Source: Candidatus Bacteroides merdipullorum
GTDB taxonomy: Bacteria > Bacteroidota > Bacteroidia > Bacteroidales > Bacteroidaceae
Direction of reading: 5' to 3'
DNA length: 39,883 nucleotides
Assembly: GCA_019116045.1 (NCBI GenBank)
Contig: DXCK01000039.1
Location: 1 to 39,883 of the forward strand
Below are positions 1 to 7,729 of the stretch, piece by piece. The translations under genes were made by a program, and so were the position numbers. A model generated the notes under the pieces. That model made no database searches. It was not told where the DNA came from and worked only from the letters and a program-made list of their open reading frames with translations. The first letter of the stretch is position 1. Each line of letters begins with the position of its first letter.

Positions 1-35
1 AACTTTAGATCCGGGTTCGATTCCCGGCGAGACTA
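1..35 (+). tRNA. tRNA, 3' part only (cut by window start)
   Basis: The first 35 bases hold a T arm with a perfect 5-bp stem (CCGGG at 11-15, CCCGG at 23-27) closing the 7-base loop TTCGATT. These are followed by seven bases that would be the 3' acceptor strand (28-34) and a discriminator A at 35. No CCA is encoded. The anticodon lies outside the window, so the amino acid cannot be read. The gene is on the plus strand and faces the AraC-family gene that ends 24 bases further on. Confidence 0.8.
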
Positions 36-59
36 CTTTCCCTTAGGCTCTTCTTGGGT

Positions 60-917
60 TTACAAATGCCCTCGTCTATACTCTTGCGGCGTCACCCCTG
101 TCACTTTTTTAAATAAACGGTTGAAATAAGAAGCGTCTTCAAAGGCAAGCCGGTAAGCCACTTCTTTGACCGGCAGGTCTTCGGTCGCCAGCATCAGTTG
201 GGCTTTCTCCATTTTCTTCAGATTGATATACTTCAGGGGGGGCATGTTCATTTCCTGCTTGAACAGGCGGATGAAATGGTCTTTCGACAGGCAAGCCTGG
301 TTGGCAAGTATTTCCAGGCTTAAGTCTCCGTCCATGTGTTTTCGTATGTAATCTATCGCCTTGCCGATGCGTTCGTCTTTCACCGCATTCTTTATTCGGG
401 CTTTCTTGAAAAAACGGGCAAGCAATTGCAGCACGATGCCTCTTGATTCCAATTTGTCGCAAAAGGCCAGTTGTCGGTTTCTCACCAGCGTCTTTATCAA
501 AGTGGGATGATTGTCATAAGTTGCAGGATCGGACTGGTCGAGCATCATCAGGGGATTGATTTCGCACAGTCTCCCGAACAGCTCCGCTTCCAGTCTGCCA
601 GCCTCGATTTCAAAAGGGAAGTCCCACTGTTCCAATCGGCATTCATCCGCGGGACTGTCTTCGTAGAGGTGTAAGTAATAATGCACGAAGTGTCCCCTGC
701 AAATGTTCGTGTGCCGGCAGAAAGCTGGGATGATATACATATGCTCTGGCCTCAGCTCGTGCAGCCCGTCATCCAGTTCTACCTGTGCCGCGCCTTCCGT
801 CACATAATACAGACGGGTGAAGGGACTGTTTACATTCCTCCAGTTCCAATCCGCATTGTGTATGGCCAGTCCTGTGTTCAACACGATGGGGTGCAGGTGT
901 TCTATTTGTGGATTCAT
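60..917 (-). CDS. AraC-family transcriptional regulator
   Basis: This 285-residue protein has the usual two-part AraC layout. The N-terminal half (about residues 15-130) looks like a cupin-type ligand-sensing domain. The C-terminal 100 residues (about 182-283) hold two helix-turn-helix units, with the typical start 'IGKAIDYIRKHMDGDLSLE' and the AraC signature near the end ('FEDASYFNRLFKKVTGVTP'). It is likely a cytoplasmic sugar-responsive activator. It is divergent from the fucosidase-galactosidase operon starting at 1286, across 368 bases holding promoters for both sides, so control of that operon is a reasonable inference. The start at 917 gives a full-length N domain and lies just downstream of a good promoter at 941-972. 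The inducer cannot be told from sequence. Confidence 0.93.
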   Translation of the reverse strand: MNPQIEHLHPIVLNTGLAIHNADWNWRNVNSPFTRLYYVTEGAAQVELDDGLHELRPEHMYIIPAFCRHTNICRGHFVHYYLHLYEDSPADECRLEQWDFPFEIEAGRLEAELFGRLCEINPLMMLDQSDPATYDNHPTLIKTLVRNRQLAFCDKLESRGIVLQLLARFFKKARIKNAVKDERIGKAIDYIRKHMDGDLSLEILANQACLSKDHFIRLFKQEMNMPPLKYINLKKMEKAQLMLATEDLPVKEVAYRLAFEDASYFNRLFKKVTGVTPQEYRRGHL

Positions 918-940
918 GGGGCGGTATTGTTAGCAACCTC

Positions 941-972
941 CAAAGGTAAACGATTCTTCTCCTTTGTGCAAG
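941..972 (-). promoter_or_regulatory. Bacteroidetes-type promoter for the AraC gene
   Basis: On the minus strand the -7 box reads TACCTTTG (941-948), a full match to TAnnTTTG. A -33 box, CTTG (969-972), differs by one base from TTTG. The spacer is 20 bases, which is ideal. The start codon is 24 bases downstream of the -7 box, so the leader is short. Confidence 0.65.
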
Positions 973-1222
973 CGTTTAGCCGGATTTATGTGCCTGTTCA
1001 GATTTCCCAGCAACGTTGTCCCGTCAGTTCTCATTTGAGGATGCTTCCATTTTTTCTCCTTGTCTTCATGTCTTCGACAGCTCGCCCTCTTTCTGAGGAG
1101 AGTAGGCAAAAATCCTTGGATGTCTCCATGGACTTTTGCTTCCAAATCGTTTTTATACTTGTGTAAGCGCGAAAAACAAGCGGAATGTCGATTTTGTACC
1201 ATCCTTTCCGGATGGAGTCCTA

Positions 1223-1251
1223 TTTTCCCACAGCCCGACTGCTTAACTTTG
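1223..1251 (+). promoter_or_regulatory. Bacteroidetes-type promoter for the GH29/GH42 operon
   Basis: The -7 box TAACTTTG (1244-1251) matches TAnnTTTG exactly. The best -33 candidate is TTTT at 1223-1226, spacer 17, which is weak. A weak -33 box would fit a promoter that needs an activator such as the adjacent AraC protein. The ATG is 34 bases downstream of the -7 box. Confidence 0.6.
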
Positions 1252-1285
1252 CATAACCAAATACAGAATCTAATTCCTGAAAGAT

Positions 1286-3556
1286 ATGAAAAAGATACTT
1301 GCAAGTCTCTTGGTACTGTCTTGTTCCCTGTTGTATGCACAGCACAGCGAAATTTCTCTTTTTCGCAACACCTTGCGGGTGGGTACAGCAGATACGTCAG
1401 AAGAAATCGTTGCCAAGGCAGCCCACATCATCCCTACTTCCCGCCAATGGGAAGCACAAAAGAATGAGTTTATCGCATTCGTCCATTTTGGCCCCAACAC
1501 CTTCACACGCATGGAATGGGGAACAGGCAAAGAATCTCCCCGGATATTTGATTTGCAACACTTGGACACAGATCAATGGTGCGAAGCCATGAAGGCGGCC
1601 GGCATGAAGATGGTGATACTTACGGTAAAGCACCACGACGGGTTTGTATTGTGGCAAAGCCGCTATACCCGCCACGGCATCATGTCTACGGATTATCAAG
1701 GAGGAAAAGGGGATGTCTTAAAAGAGTTGTCGGAATCTTGCCGGAAATACGGCCTGAAGCTAGGCGTTTATCTGTCGCCGGTCGACCTTTATCAAATTGA
1801 AAATCCCGACGGCCTTTATGGAAACGGAAGTCGGCTCTCCTTGCGTACGATACCCAGAGAAGTGCCGGGCAGACCGTTTAAGGATAAAACCAGATTTGAA
1901 TTTGAAGTAGATGACTACAATGAATATTTCCTGAACCAGTTGTTTGAACTGTTAACCGAATATGGCCCTATCCACGAAGTATGGTTCGACGGGGCGCATC
2001 CCAAGCGGAAAGGTGGACAGAAATACAACTACAAGGCTTGGCGAGAACTGATTCGGAAACTGGCCCCCGAAGCCACCATCTTCGGAAGAGAAGACATACG
2101 CTGGTGCGGCAACGAAGCAGGACATACGCGGGAGAGTGAGTGGAACGTTATTGCTGCTTATAAAGAAGATCCCGACATCATGGAGGAATTTCGCGATTTG
2201 TATGGCGACCTGGGCACACGCGAAGTACTATTGACGCGCGAACGTCCCTATTACCTGCACTATCAACCGGCCGAGACCAATACCTCCATCCGCGAAGGAT
2301 GGTTCTATCGCGACGATGTCAACCAGCGTGTGCGAAGTGCAGACGACGTGTTTGACATCTATGAGCGAGCTGTGGGCGGCAACTCTATTTTCCTGCTCAA
2401 TATTCCCCCTAACCGCGAAGGGCGTTTCTCTGTCCAAGACGTAGAGGTCTTGAAGGAAGTGGGAAAGCGCATCTCCGAAACCTATGGCCATGACCTGCTG
2501 GCAAATGCCGTTGGTCCTCGGGAGGTACTGGACGATCGCCCGGAGACTTATCTTCTGCTGAATGATTCGGTGAAGGAGATGAAGTTTTCCTTCCCTCGCC
2601 CCGTCACCCTCAACCGTTTTGTTATACAGGAAGCCGTGGACACTCACAGCGAACGTGTGGAACATCATGCGCTCGATGTATGGACAGACGGACAATGGCA
2701 GGAAGTAGCTCAGGCCACCAACGTCGGTTATAAGCGCATTTTGCGTTTCCCAGACGTGACCACCACCAAGCTGCGCCTTCGTGTGACTTCCTCCAGACTT
2801 TCCCCTGCCATCAGCAAGATTTCTGCCCATTATTACCGGCAACGCCCACCTTTATTGCAAGCAACGAGAACTCCGGACGGTCAAGTGACAATCACGGCAA
2901 AAGTAGATGAATTCAGTTGGGAAAACTGGAATAAGACGGACGGAAGGCGGCAAGCCCAACCGTTGGACGATTTATTGGCTTCCTTGGATGGAGTGCAAAT
3001 CCGCTATACCACCGACGGCACCATGCCTACTGCCACATCCGCGCTCTATGCCGGGCCTTTCCGGATGGAGAGCGGGGAGTTGCAGGCTGTTGCCTGGAAA
3101 GAGGGAGAGAAAGGAGCCGTTTTGCGGGAGCGATTCGGACTTGTCAAGAAAAACTGGAGTGTCTTGGAAGCCAATAGTGGAAGTACCAGACATCCGGCAT
3201 CGGCGGCTTTCGACGAACAGCTCGACACTTACTGGGCTGCCGACAGTATATCGCCTTCCACCGCATTCTGCGTTGATTTAGGCCGGGTAGGCCCCATCAC
3301 GGGATTTGCCTATACGCCCCAACAGGAAAATAAAAAAGGATTGGTGGCCGGAGGTTACATAGAGGTAAGCCTTGATGGCAAACACTGGAACAAGGCCGGA
3401 AACTTCACCTTCGGCAACCTGATAAACGACCCAACCAAACGCTACCATTATTTCCCGGAAACAGTGGAAGGCCGTTATTTCAGGATGGTCTTCACAGAGA
3501 TCGCCGGAGGAGATTCTTCCGTCAGCATGGCAGAATTGGACATCTATATCGACTGA
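1286..3556 (+). CDS. Alpha-L-fucosidase, GH29 (subfamily B-like), with carbohydrate-binding domains
   Basis: This 756-residue exported protein begins with a signal peptide (MKKILASLLVLSCSLLYAQ). The GH29 barrel covers about residues 50-395. It has the family hallmarks 'FVHFGPNTF', 'TVKHHDGF' and 'VWFDGAHPK', in which Asp235 is the expected catalytic nucleophile. The segment 'NTFTRMEWGTGKE' is typical of the subfamily that removes alpha-1,3/1,4-linked fucose from branched (Lewis-type) structures. Behind the barrel come an F5/8-type C-like beta-sandwich (about 415-515), a chitobiase-C/FN3-like segment ('IRYTTDGTMPTATSALYAGPF', split here as about residues 570-592) and a second F5/8-type C domain (about 625-755). 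Such modules usually hold the enzyme on its glycan. It is the first gene of an operon: its stop codon overlaps an upstream ATG of the next frame. It likely acts in the periplasm or at the cell surface. Family assignment is firm; linkage specificity is inferred from resemblance. Confidence 0.93.
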   Translation: MKKILASLLVLSCSLLYAQHSEISLFRNTLRVGTADTSEEIVAKAAHIIPTSRQWEAQKNEFIAFVHFGPNTFTRMEWGTGKESPRIFDLQHLDTDQWCEAMKAAGMKMVILTVKHHDGFVLWQSRYTRHGIMSTDYQGGKGDVLKELSESCRKYGLKLGVYLSPVDLYQIENPDGLYGNGSRLSLRTIPREVPGRPFKDKTRFEFEVDDYNEYFLNQLFELLTEYGPIHEVWFDGAHPKRKGGQKYNYKAWRELIRKLAPEATIFGREDIRWCGNEAGHTRESEWNVIAAYKEDPDIMEEFRDLYGDLGTREVLLTRERPYYLHYQPAETNTSIREGWFYRDDVNQRVRSADDVFDIYERAVGGNSIFLLNIPPNREGRFSVQDVEVLKEVGKRISETYGHDLLANAVGPREVLDDRPETYLLLNDSVKEMKFSFPRPVTLNRFVIQEAVDTHSERVEHHALDVWTDGQWQEVAQATNVGYKRILRFPDVTTTKLRLRVTSSRLSPAISKISAHYYRQRPPLLQATRTPDGQVTITAKVDEFSWENWNKTDGRRQAQPLDDLLASLDGVQIRYTTDGTMPTATSALYAGPFRMESGELQAVAWKEGEKGAVLRERFGLVKKNWSVLEANSGSTRHPASAAFDEQLDTYWAADSISPSTAFCVDLGRVGPITGFAYTPQQENKKGLVAGGYIEVSLDGKHWNKAGNFTFGNLINDPTKRYHYFPETVEGRYFRMVFTEIAGGDSSVSMAELDIYID

Positions 3557-3624
3557 TGAATCTGTCGCCGATAGGGATGCCACCACACTCCAATAATCAA
3601 CCTTTAAAAGACATTCATACATCC

Positions 3625-5664
3625 ATGAAAAAGATAAAATCATTCTTATGGGCAGTAGCCTTGGCGATAGGAGGATTGCCGCTTCAGGCCCAATCATTGT
3701 ACATAGGTGCCAACTATCATCCTCATGACGACAAGGATGTCGACAAAATCATGCGCGATATTCGTCTGATGAAAGAAGCCGGCTTCAATGTGACCCGCTT
3801 GGGGCATCTGGCTTGGGACAGCTTTGAACCCTCTGAAGGGGTTTTCGATTTTGAGTGGTTCGACGAAGTGATGGATAAAATGGCAGAAGCCAATATCAGA
3901 GTCATACTGGATATTGCCACCCGTCCGGCCCCCATCTGGTTGCACCAATTGTGTCCAGACATAGATGTGACGGACGCTTCCGGCAATCGCCTTTACCCCA
4001 ACCATCGCTACATGGACGATGTAGGCGATCCTACTTTCCAAAAATACGCCTTGCGTTTTGTAGATACTCTTTCCAAACGCTATGCCCGCCATCCGGCATT
4101 GCTGGCTTTTGGCATCGACAATGAACCGGGTGATGGTCCTATCTCATACTCAGAAGCCGTAAGGGGGCGGTTTGTCAAATGGCTGGAACGCAAATACGAC
4201 TCTGTCGGAAAACTGAACGAGGTATGGGCTTCGCAACGATGGTCACGCAGGATAAACCGTTTTGACGAAGTAGGACTGCCAATATCCGGCTCTATTCAAG
4301 GAGCACCCGAACGGATGCTTGACTTCAGAAGATTCATATCGGATGAAGTGAACACTTTCTACAAACAGATGATGGATTTGGTCAATGCCAATGCCCCCGG
4401 CGTTCTGCTCAATACCAATGCCTGGTATTACAGTCCCTTGAAATACTTCGACTATGCCCCTATTGCTTATTCCGGCCAGCTCACACGCCAAGGGTGTGGA
4501 TTCTATCCAGGCCCTTCCCTCATTACCCAGTGGGGGCTGATGAACGCCCTGTTCGGCATCTGCCGCATACAGTTCGAAAGCACTCAACCCTTCTGGTGCT
4601 CAGAGTTTACCACGGCAACCGCCGTTCCCAATTCTATCCGCAAGTCGGCCTATGCTTCTCTGATGTATGGAAATCAGATGGTGTGCGGATGGACTTGGCA
4701 AAGCATGCACGGTGGCGAGGAACAGTATCTGGAAGGCATGTTGGATTGGGACGGCATACCGAACCGGAAATACGAGGAATATAAGCAGATAGCCTCTGAA
4801 TTTAAGAAAATGGCTCCTTATTTCCCCTATCAGCCTCAAGCAGAGGTGGGCATTGCCTATTCTTTTGACAGCCAGATGGCCAGTGCCTCTTTCCCCGAAT
4901 CGCACGACAGCCAGGTGCAGACCTGCTTCAACCTCTTCTACGAACGAAACATGGATGTGCGAATGTTGGATATTCGCCGGAGTAAGCTTGATTACAAATT
5001 GTTGCTCATTCCGGGGCTGGCCGTCGTGGATGAGGAAACCGCCGACAAAATACGCGAATACGTGCGGGAAGGGGGCACGGTGCTGATGACCTCCTATTCG
5101 GCTATGGTAGATGAGACCGGGAAAGTGTTTTCCACCACCCTACCGGGCCGTTTGAGCGAGGTGTTCGGCATTCGTGTGGCTGGCTTTGAAGAAACCGAAA
5201 ACATGAACGAGCTTTCTCCCCGGTCGTATACGGAAAGAAAGATAGGGATTTCCTATCAAGACTGTCTCATCGATTCGGAATCGCCCCGCTTCGATGTCAT
5301 CGAACTGAAAGGCGCCCGGCAATTGGGCCGTATCGAAAGCCTGCATCAGCCTTATCCGATAGTAACCACACACCGCTATGGAAAAGGCCGGGCCATCTAT
5401 GTTGGCCTGCCGGCCAGAGGTGAATGTTTGTCGCCCATTCTGGAAGAACTGCTGACTGAACTTGCCATTCAAAGAGGGCCTGAAGTTCCCAGGGGAGTTA
5501 TGGCACGCAACATAGACAACACACATACTTTGTATCTTAACCTGAACGTGACTTCGCAAACCATCGCTCTGCGTGGCAAGGCCCAAGGAATCCTGTCCGG
5601 CGATTCGTATGAGAATGCCTTAGTGCTGCCTCCTTATGAGCCTGAACTGGTGGAGTTTGAATGA
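3625..5664 (+). CDS. Beta-galactosidase, GH42
   Basis: The protein has 679 residues from the chosen start at 3625, which gives a clean signal peptide (MKKIKSFLWAVALAIGGLPLQAQ). The frame is open from an ATG at 3556, but the 23 extra residues would precede this signal and are unlikely. The N-terminal barrel opens with 'YIGANYHPHDD' and 'LGHLAWDSFEPSEGVFDF', typical of GH42. Expected catalytic residues are the acid/base Glu167 in 'GIDNEPG' and the nucleophile Glu327 in 'FWCSEFTTA'. The second half fits the GH42 trimerisation and C-terminal domains. GH42 enzymes hydrolyse terminal beta-galactosides. Placed between two fucosidases, it would act once fucose is removed. Having a signal peptide suggests a periplasmic enzyme, unlike the cytoplasmic GH42 enzymes of many Gram-positive bacteria. 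Confidence 0.92.
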   Translation: MKKIKSFLWAVALAIGGLPLQAQSLYIGANYHPHDDKDVDKIMRDIRLMKEAGFNVTRLGHLAWDSFEPSEGVFDFEWFDEVMDKMAEANIRVILDIATRPAPIWLHQLCPDIDVTDASGNRLYPNHRYMDDVGDPTFQKYALRFVDTLSKRYARHPALLAFGIDNEPGDGPISYSEAVRGRFVKWLERKYDSVGKLNEVWASQRWSRRINRFDEVGLPISGSIQGAPERMLDFRRFISDEVNTFYKQMMDLVNANAPGVLLNTNAWYYSPLKYFDYAPIAYSGQLTRQGCGFYPGPSLITQWGLMNALFGICRIQFESTQPFWCSEFTTATAVPNSIRKSAYASLMYGNQMVCGWTWQSMHGGEEQYLEGMLDWDGIPNRKYEEYKQIASEFKKMAPYFPYQPQAEVGIAYSFDSQMASASFPESHDSQVQTCFNLFYERNMDVRMLDIRRSKLDYKLLLIPGLAVVDEETADKIREYVREGGTVLMTSYSAMVDETGKVFSTTLPGRLSEVFGIRVAGFEETENMNELSPRSYTERKIGISYQDCLIDSESPRFDVIELKGARQLGRIESLHQPYPIVTTHRYGKGRAIYVGLPARGECLSPILEELLTELAIQRGPEVPRGVMARNIDNTHTLYLNLNVTSQTIALRGKAQGILSGDSYENALVLPPYEPELVEFE

Positions 5665-5746
5665 ACCGTTGAATGAAAGTATTGCTGAAAGCATATTGTA
5701 TCCTAAATACTTATCAAATATGGACAACTGTTTATTTACTTTGGGT

Positions 5747-7306
5747 ATGAAGAAAGCTTTCCGGCTTTCCGCCCTCGCGTTGGCTGCCTGTGCGCTGGCA
5801 GCCTGTACTTCCGCTTCCAAGAAGCCCCATTACAACATCGATTCTGTAGCCTCCGAGCAAGGTACAGAAGTATTCCAGCCCGACTGGCAGGAAATGGCGC
5901 AGCACTACCACTTCCCCCAATGGTTCAGAGATGGCAAATTCGGCATCTTCATCCACTGGGGCGTCTATTCCGTCCCGGCTTTCGGCAGCGAATGGTATTC
6001 GCGTAATATGTATATCAAGGATTCGCGTGAGTACAAGCACCACATCGAGACCTATGGCTCGCACACGGAGTTCGGATACAAGGACTTTATCCCCATGTTC
6101 AAGGCTGAGAAGTTCAATGCCGACGAGTGGGCGCGACTTTTCAAGGAGGCGGGTGCCAAATATGTCATCCCCGTGGCAGAACATCACGATGGTTTTGCCA
6201 TGTACGACAGCGACCTGAACAAATGGAATGCGGTGGACATGGGTCCCAAGAAAGACATCATCGGCTTGCTGAAGGCGGCCAGCGAGAAACAGGGCCTGGT
6301 GTTCGGCCTATCCACCCATCGTGCCGAAAACGCTTGGTTCTTCAACGGAGGCATGGAGTTTCCCTCCGACGTGCAAGACTCAACCATTACCCTTTACGGT
6401 CGCCGTCTGCCAGGGTACGTGAACTACAATGATGATGTTGCCCGTGAATGGCTGGAACACACTTACGAACTGATTCTGAAATATCAACCCAGTATGGTTT
6501 ATTTTGACTGGACGGTCAATCACCCTGTCTTGATGCCCTACTTCAACAAATTACTGGCTTTCTACTACAACAACGCCATCGACTGGAAAAAGGAAGTGAC
6601 GGCCTGCACCAAGCAGGGCTATCCCACCGACATACAGGTGTGGGACATGGAACGCGGCAAGTCTGATAAAATGATGATTTTCCCTTGGCAGACCGATACG
6701 TCGGTGGGCAAACATTCATGGAGCTATGTAGAGGGTGAACAGAACAAAACTCCCGGCCAGATTGTGCAAGACCTGGTGGACATTGTCAGCAAAAACGGTA
6801 ACCTCTTGCTCAACATAGGTCCCAAGGCTGACGGTACCATCACCGATGAACAGAAACAAGTCTTGCTCTCCATCGGCCAATGGCTGAAGGTGAACGGCGA
6901 AGCTATCTACGGCACCCGCTGTTGGAAGAAATTTGGCGAGGGTGATGCCATCGTCTCCAAAGGTTCTTTCTCCGACAACGAGCCGACGCCCTACACCTCG
7001 CGCGACCTGCGCTTCACTACCAAGGGCAACGACTTCTATGTCATCGCCCTGAACTGGGACACTGACCATATCCTGGTGCGTTCGTTGACACCCGACGTCG
7101 TGGACGACGCTCAAATCAAAAGCATCACAATGCTGGGCTCGGACGAAGCCATCCGCTGGCAACAGACATCCGAAGGGCTGAAAATTTGGTTCCCCTCCCA
7201 AAAGCCCTGCGACTATGCCTATTCCTTCAAAATCGCCTTCGACAGCGAAGTGGGCAAAGACCTTCCCTCCGAAGCCTCCAACGAAGTGTTGAAACATGGA
7301 GCCTGA
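5747..7306 (+). CDS. Alpha-L-fucosidase, GH29 (subfamily A-like), lipoprotein
   Basis: This is a 519-residue protein. The start at 5747 gives a short lipoprotein signal ending in LAAC, with Cys20 as the acylated residue. The frame is open upstream into the end of the GH42 gene (from 5636), but that part carries no signal features. The GH29 barrel shows 'WFRDGKFGIFIHWGVYSVPA', 'VPVAEHHDGFA' (IPVAEHHDGFA in full) and 'MVYFDWTV', where Asp254 is the expected nucleophile. 'NGNLLLNIGPKADGTI' closes the catalytic domain near residue 390, and a small C-terminal beta domain follows. This form is typical of the broader-specificity GH29-A group. It is the last gene of the operon with the GH29-B-like and GH42 enzymes, 82 bases after GH42. 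Two fucosidases of different subfamilies suggest more than one fucose linkage in the substrate. Confidence 0.93.
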   Translation: MKKAFRLSALALAACALAACTSASKKPHYNIDSVASEQGTEVFQPDWQEMAQHYHFPQWFRDGKFGIFIHWGVYSVPAFGSEWYSRNMYIKDSREYKHHIETYGSHTEFGYKDFIPMFKAEKFNADEWARLFKEAGAKYVIPVAEHHDGFAMYDSDLNKWNAVDMGPKKDIIGLLKAASEKQGLVFGLSTHRAENAWFFNGGMEFPSDVQDSTITLYGRRLPGYVNYNDDVAREWLEHTYELILKYQPSMVYFDWTVNHPVLMPYFNKLLAFYYNNAIDWKKEVTACTKQGYPTDIQVWDMERGKSDKMMIFPWQTDTSVGKHSWSYVEGEQNKTPGQIVQDLVDIVSKNGNLLLNIGPKADGTITDEQKQVLLSIGQWLKVNGEAIYGTRCWKKFGEGDAIVSKGSFSDNEPTPYTSRDLRFTTKGNDFYVIALNWDTDHILVRSLTPDVVDDAQIKSITMLGSDEAIRWQQTSEGLKIWFPSQKPCDYAYSFKIAFDSEVGKDLPSEASNEVLKHGA

Positions 7307-7334
7307 CGGCGCGCAGAACAGGAAACGCCCCTGA

Positions 7335-7443
7335 CCAAAGTCCTACCTTCTCCGTACCTTGTCCATACCTTGTCCATACCTTGTTCGTATCTATAGCTTA
7401 GAGCGAAGTAAGAGCGAGGTAGGAGCGAGGTACGACTTTGGTA
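7335..7443. repeat. Inverted array of 11-bp tandem repeats (long imperfect hairpin)
   Basis: The left half has four 11-mers in a row: TACCTTCTCCG, TACCTTGTCCA, TACCTTGTCCA, TACCTTGTTCG (7344-7387). The right half has four 11-mers in inverse sense: AGAGCGAAGTA, AGAGCGAGGTA, GGAGCGAGGTA, CGACTTTGGTA (7400-7443). The outer ends CCAAAGTC (7335-7342) and GACTTTGG (7434-7441) pair perfectly, so the whole element can fold as one long stem with mismatches at regular places. It lies just after the fucosidase operon, so it could stop or protect the transcript. It could also be a dispersed intergenic repeat of this genus. Confidence 0.85.
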
Positions 7444-7496
7444 CGGATTGTTTTTGTCGTAAGTGAATGAAAAAACTTTTAATGAATCGAAATTTT

Positions 7497-7529
7497 CTTG
7501 AGGTTATGGACAAGAACGAGGTATCTTCG
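7497..7529 (+). promoter_or_regulatory. Possible promoter for the oxidoreductase/DUF1080 pair
   Basis: TATCTTCG (7522-7529) differs from TAnnTTTG by one base, and CTTG (7497-7500) differs from TTTG by one base, with a 21-base spacer. If used, the transcript would have a leader of about 195 bases that contains the orphan mini-ORF at 7567. Confidence 0.4.
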
Positions 7530-7566
7530 TGGAAATTTTGAACAAGCACATCATATACCCTGAAAA

Positions 7567-7707
7567 ATGAAACCGACAATAAATTTCGACCGTAGAGATT
7601 TTCTGAAACAACCTGGTCTGCCGGGCACTTTCGCCAGAGACGAAAATCGGGTGCATCGGTGGAAGACGCAGAAAACTCGAAGCATTCATCTGACAATCAT
7701 TCCATGA
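7567..7707 (+). pseudogene. 46-codon orphan ORF resembling a decayed Tat signal
   Basis: The frame starts at ATG 7567 and stops at TGA 7705-7707. Its N-terminus reads MKPTINFDRRDFLKQPGLPG, with an RRDFLK motif like the Tat signal of the gene that starts 22 bases further on ([17 protein letters not shown]). The rest is not hydrophobic and has no recognisable domain, so it would not work as a normal Tat signal. It may be the relic of a former Gfo/Idh/MocA gene start or duplication, or a leader peptide. Its status as a translated gene is uncertain. Confidence 0.4.
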
Positions 7708-7729
7708 ACATTTCATAAACAGTAATAAC

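Larger units (their letters stand above)
918..1285. other. Divergent control region between AraC gene and glycosidase operon
   Basis: There is no gene here. It holds a promoter for each flanking gene (941-972 minus strand, 1223-1251 plus strand) and a short palindrome, CCATCC-N5-GGATGG, at 1199-1215, directly upstream of the plus-strand -33 region, where an activator could bind. Open frames in this interval have no recognisable protein and overlap the promoters. Confidence 0.6.
7307..7729. other. Intergenic region with repeat array, orphan mini-ORF and promoter
   Basis: These 423 bases separate the fucosidase operon from the oxidoreductase gene. They hold an inverted array of 11-bp repeats (7335-7443), a promoter-like pair of boxes (7497-7529) and a 46-codon ORF that resembles a Tat signal (7567-7707). 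No RNA family is recognisable. Confidence 0.6.

Noticed and set aside
918..1340. Minus-strand ORF of 136 codons upstream of the AraC gene
   Set aside because: It covers the divergent promoters and the start of the fucosidase gene and has no protein features.
3556..3624. Upstream start of the GH42 gene overlapping the GH29 stop
   Set aside because: The extra 23 residues would precede a normal signal peptide; the ATG at 3625 is better.
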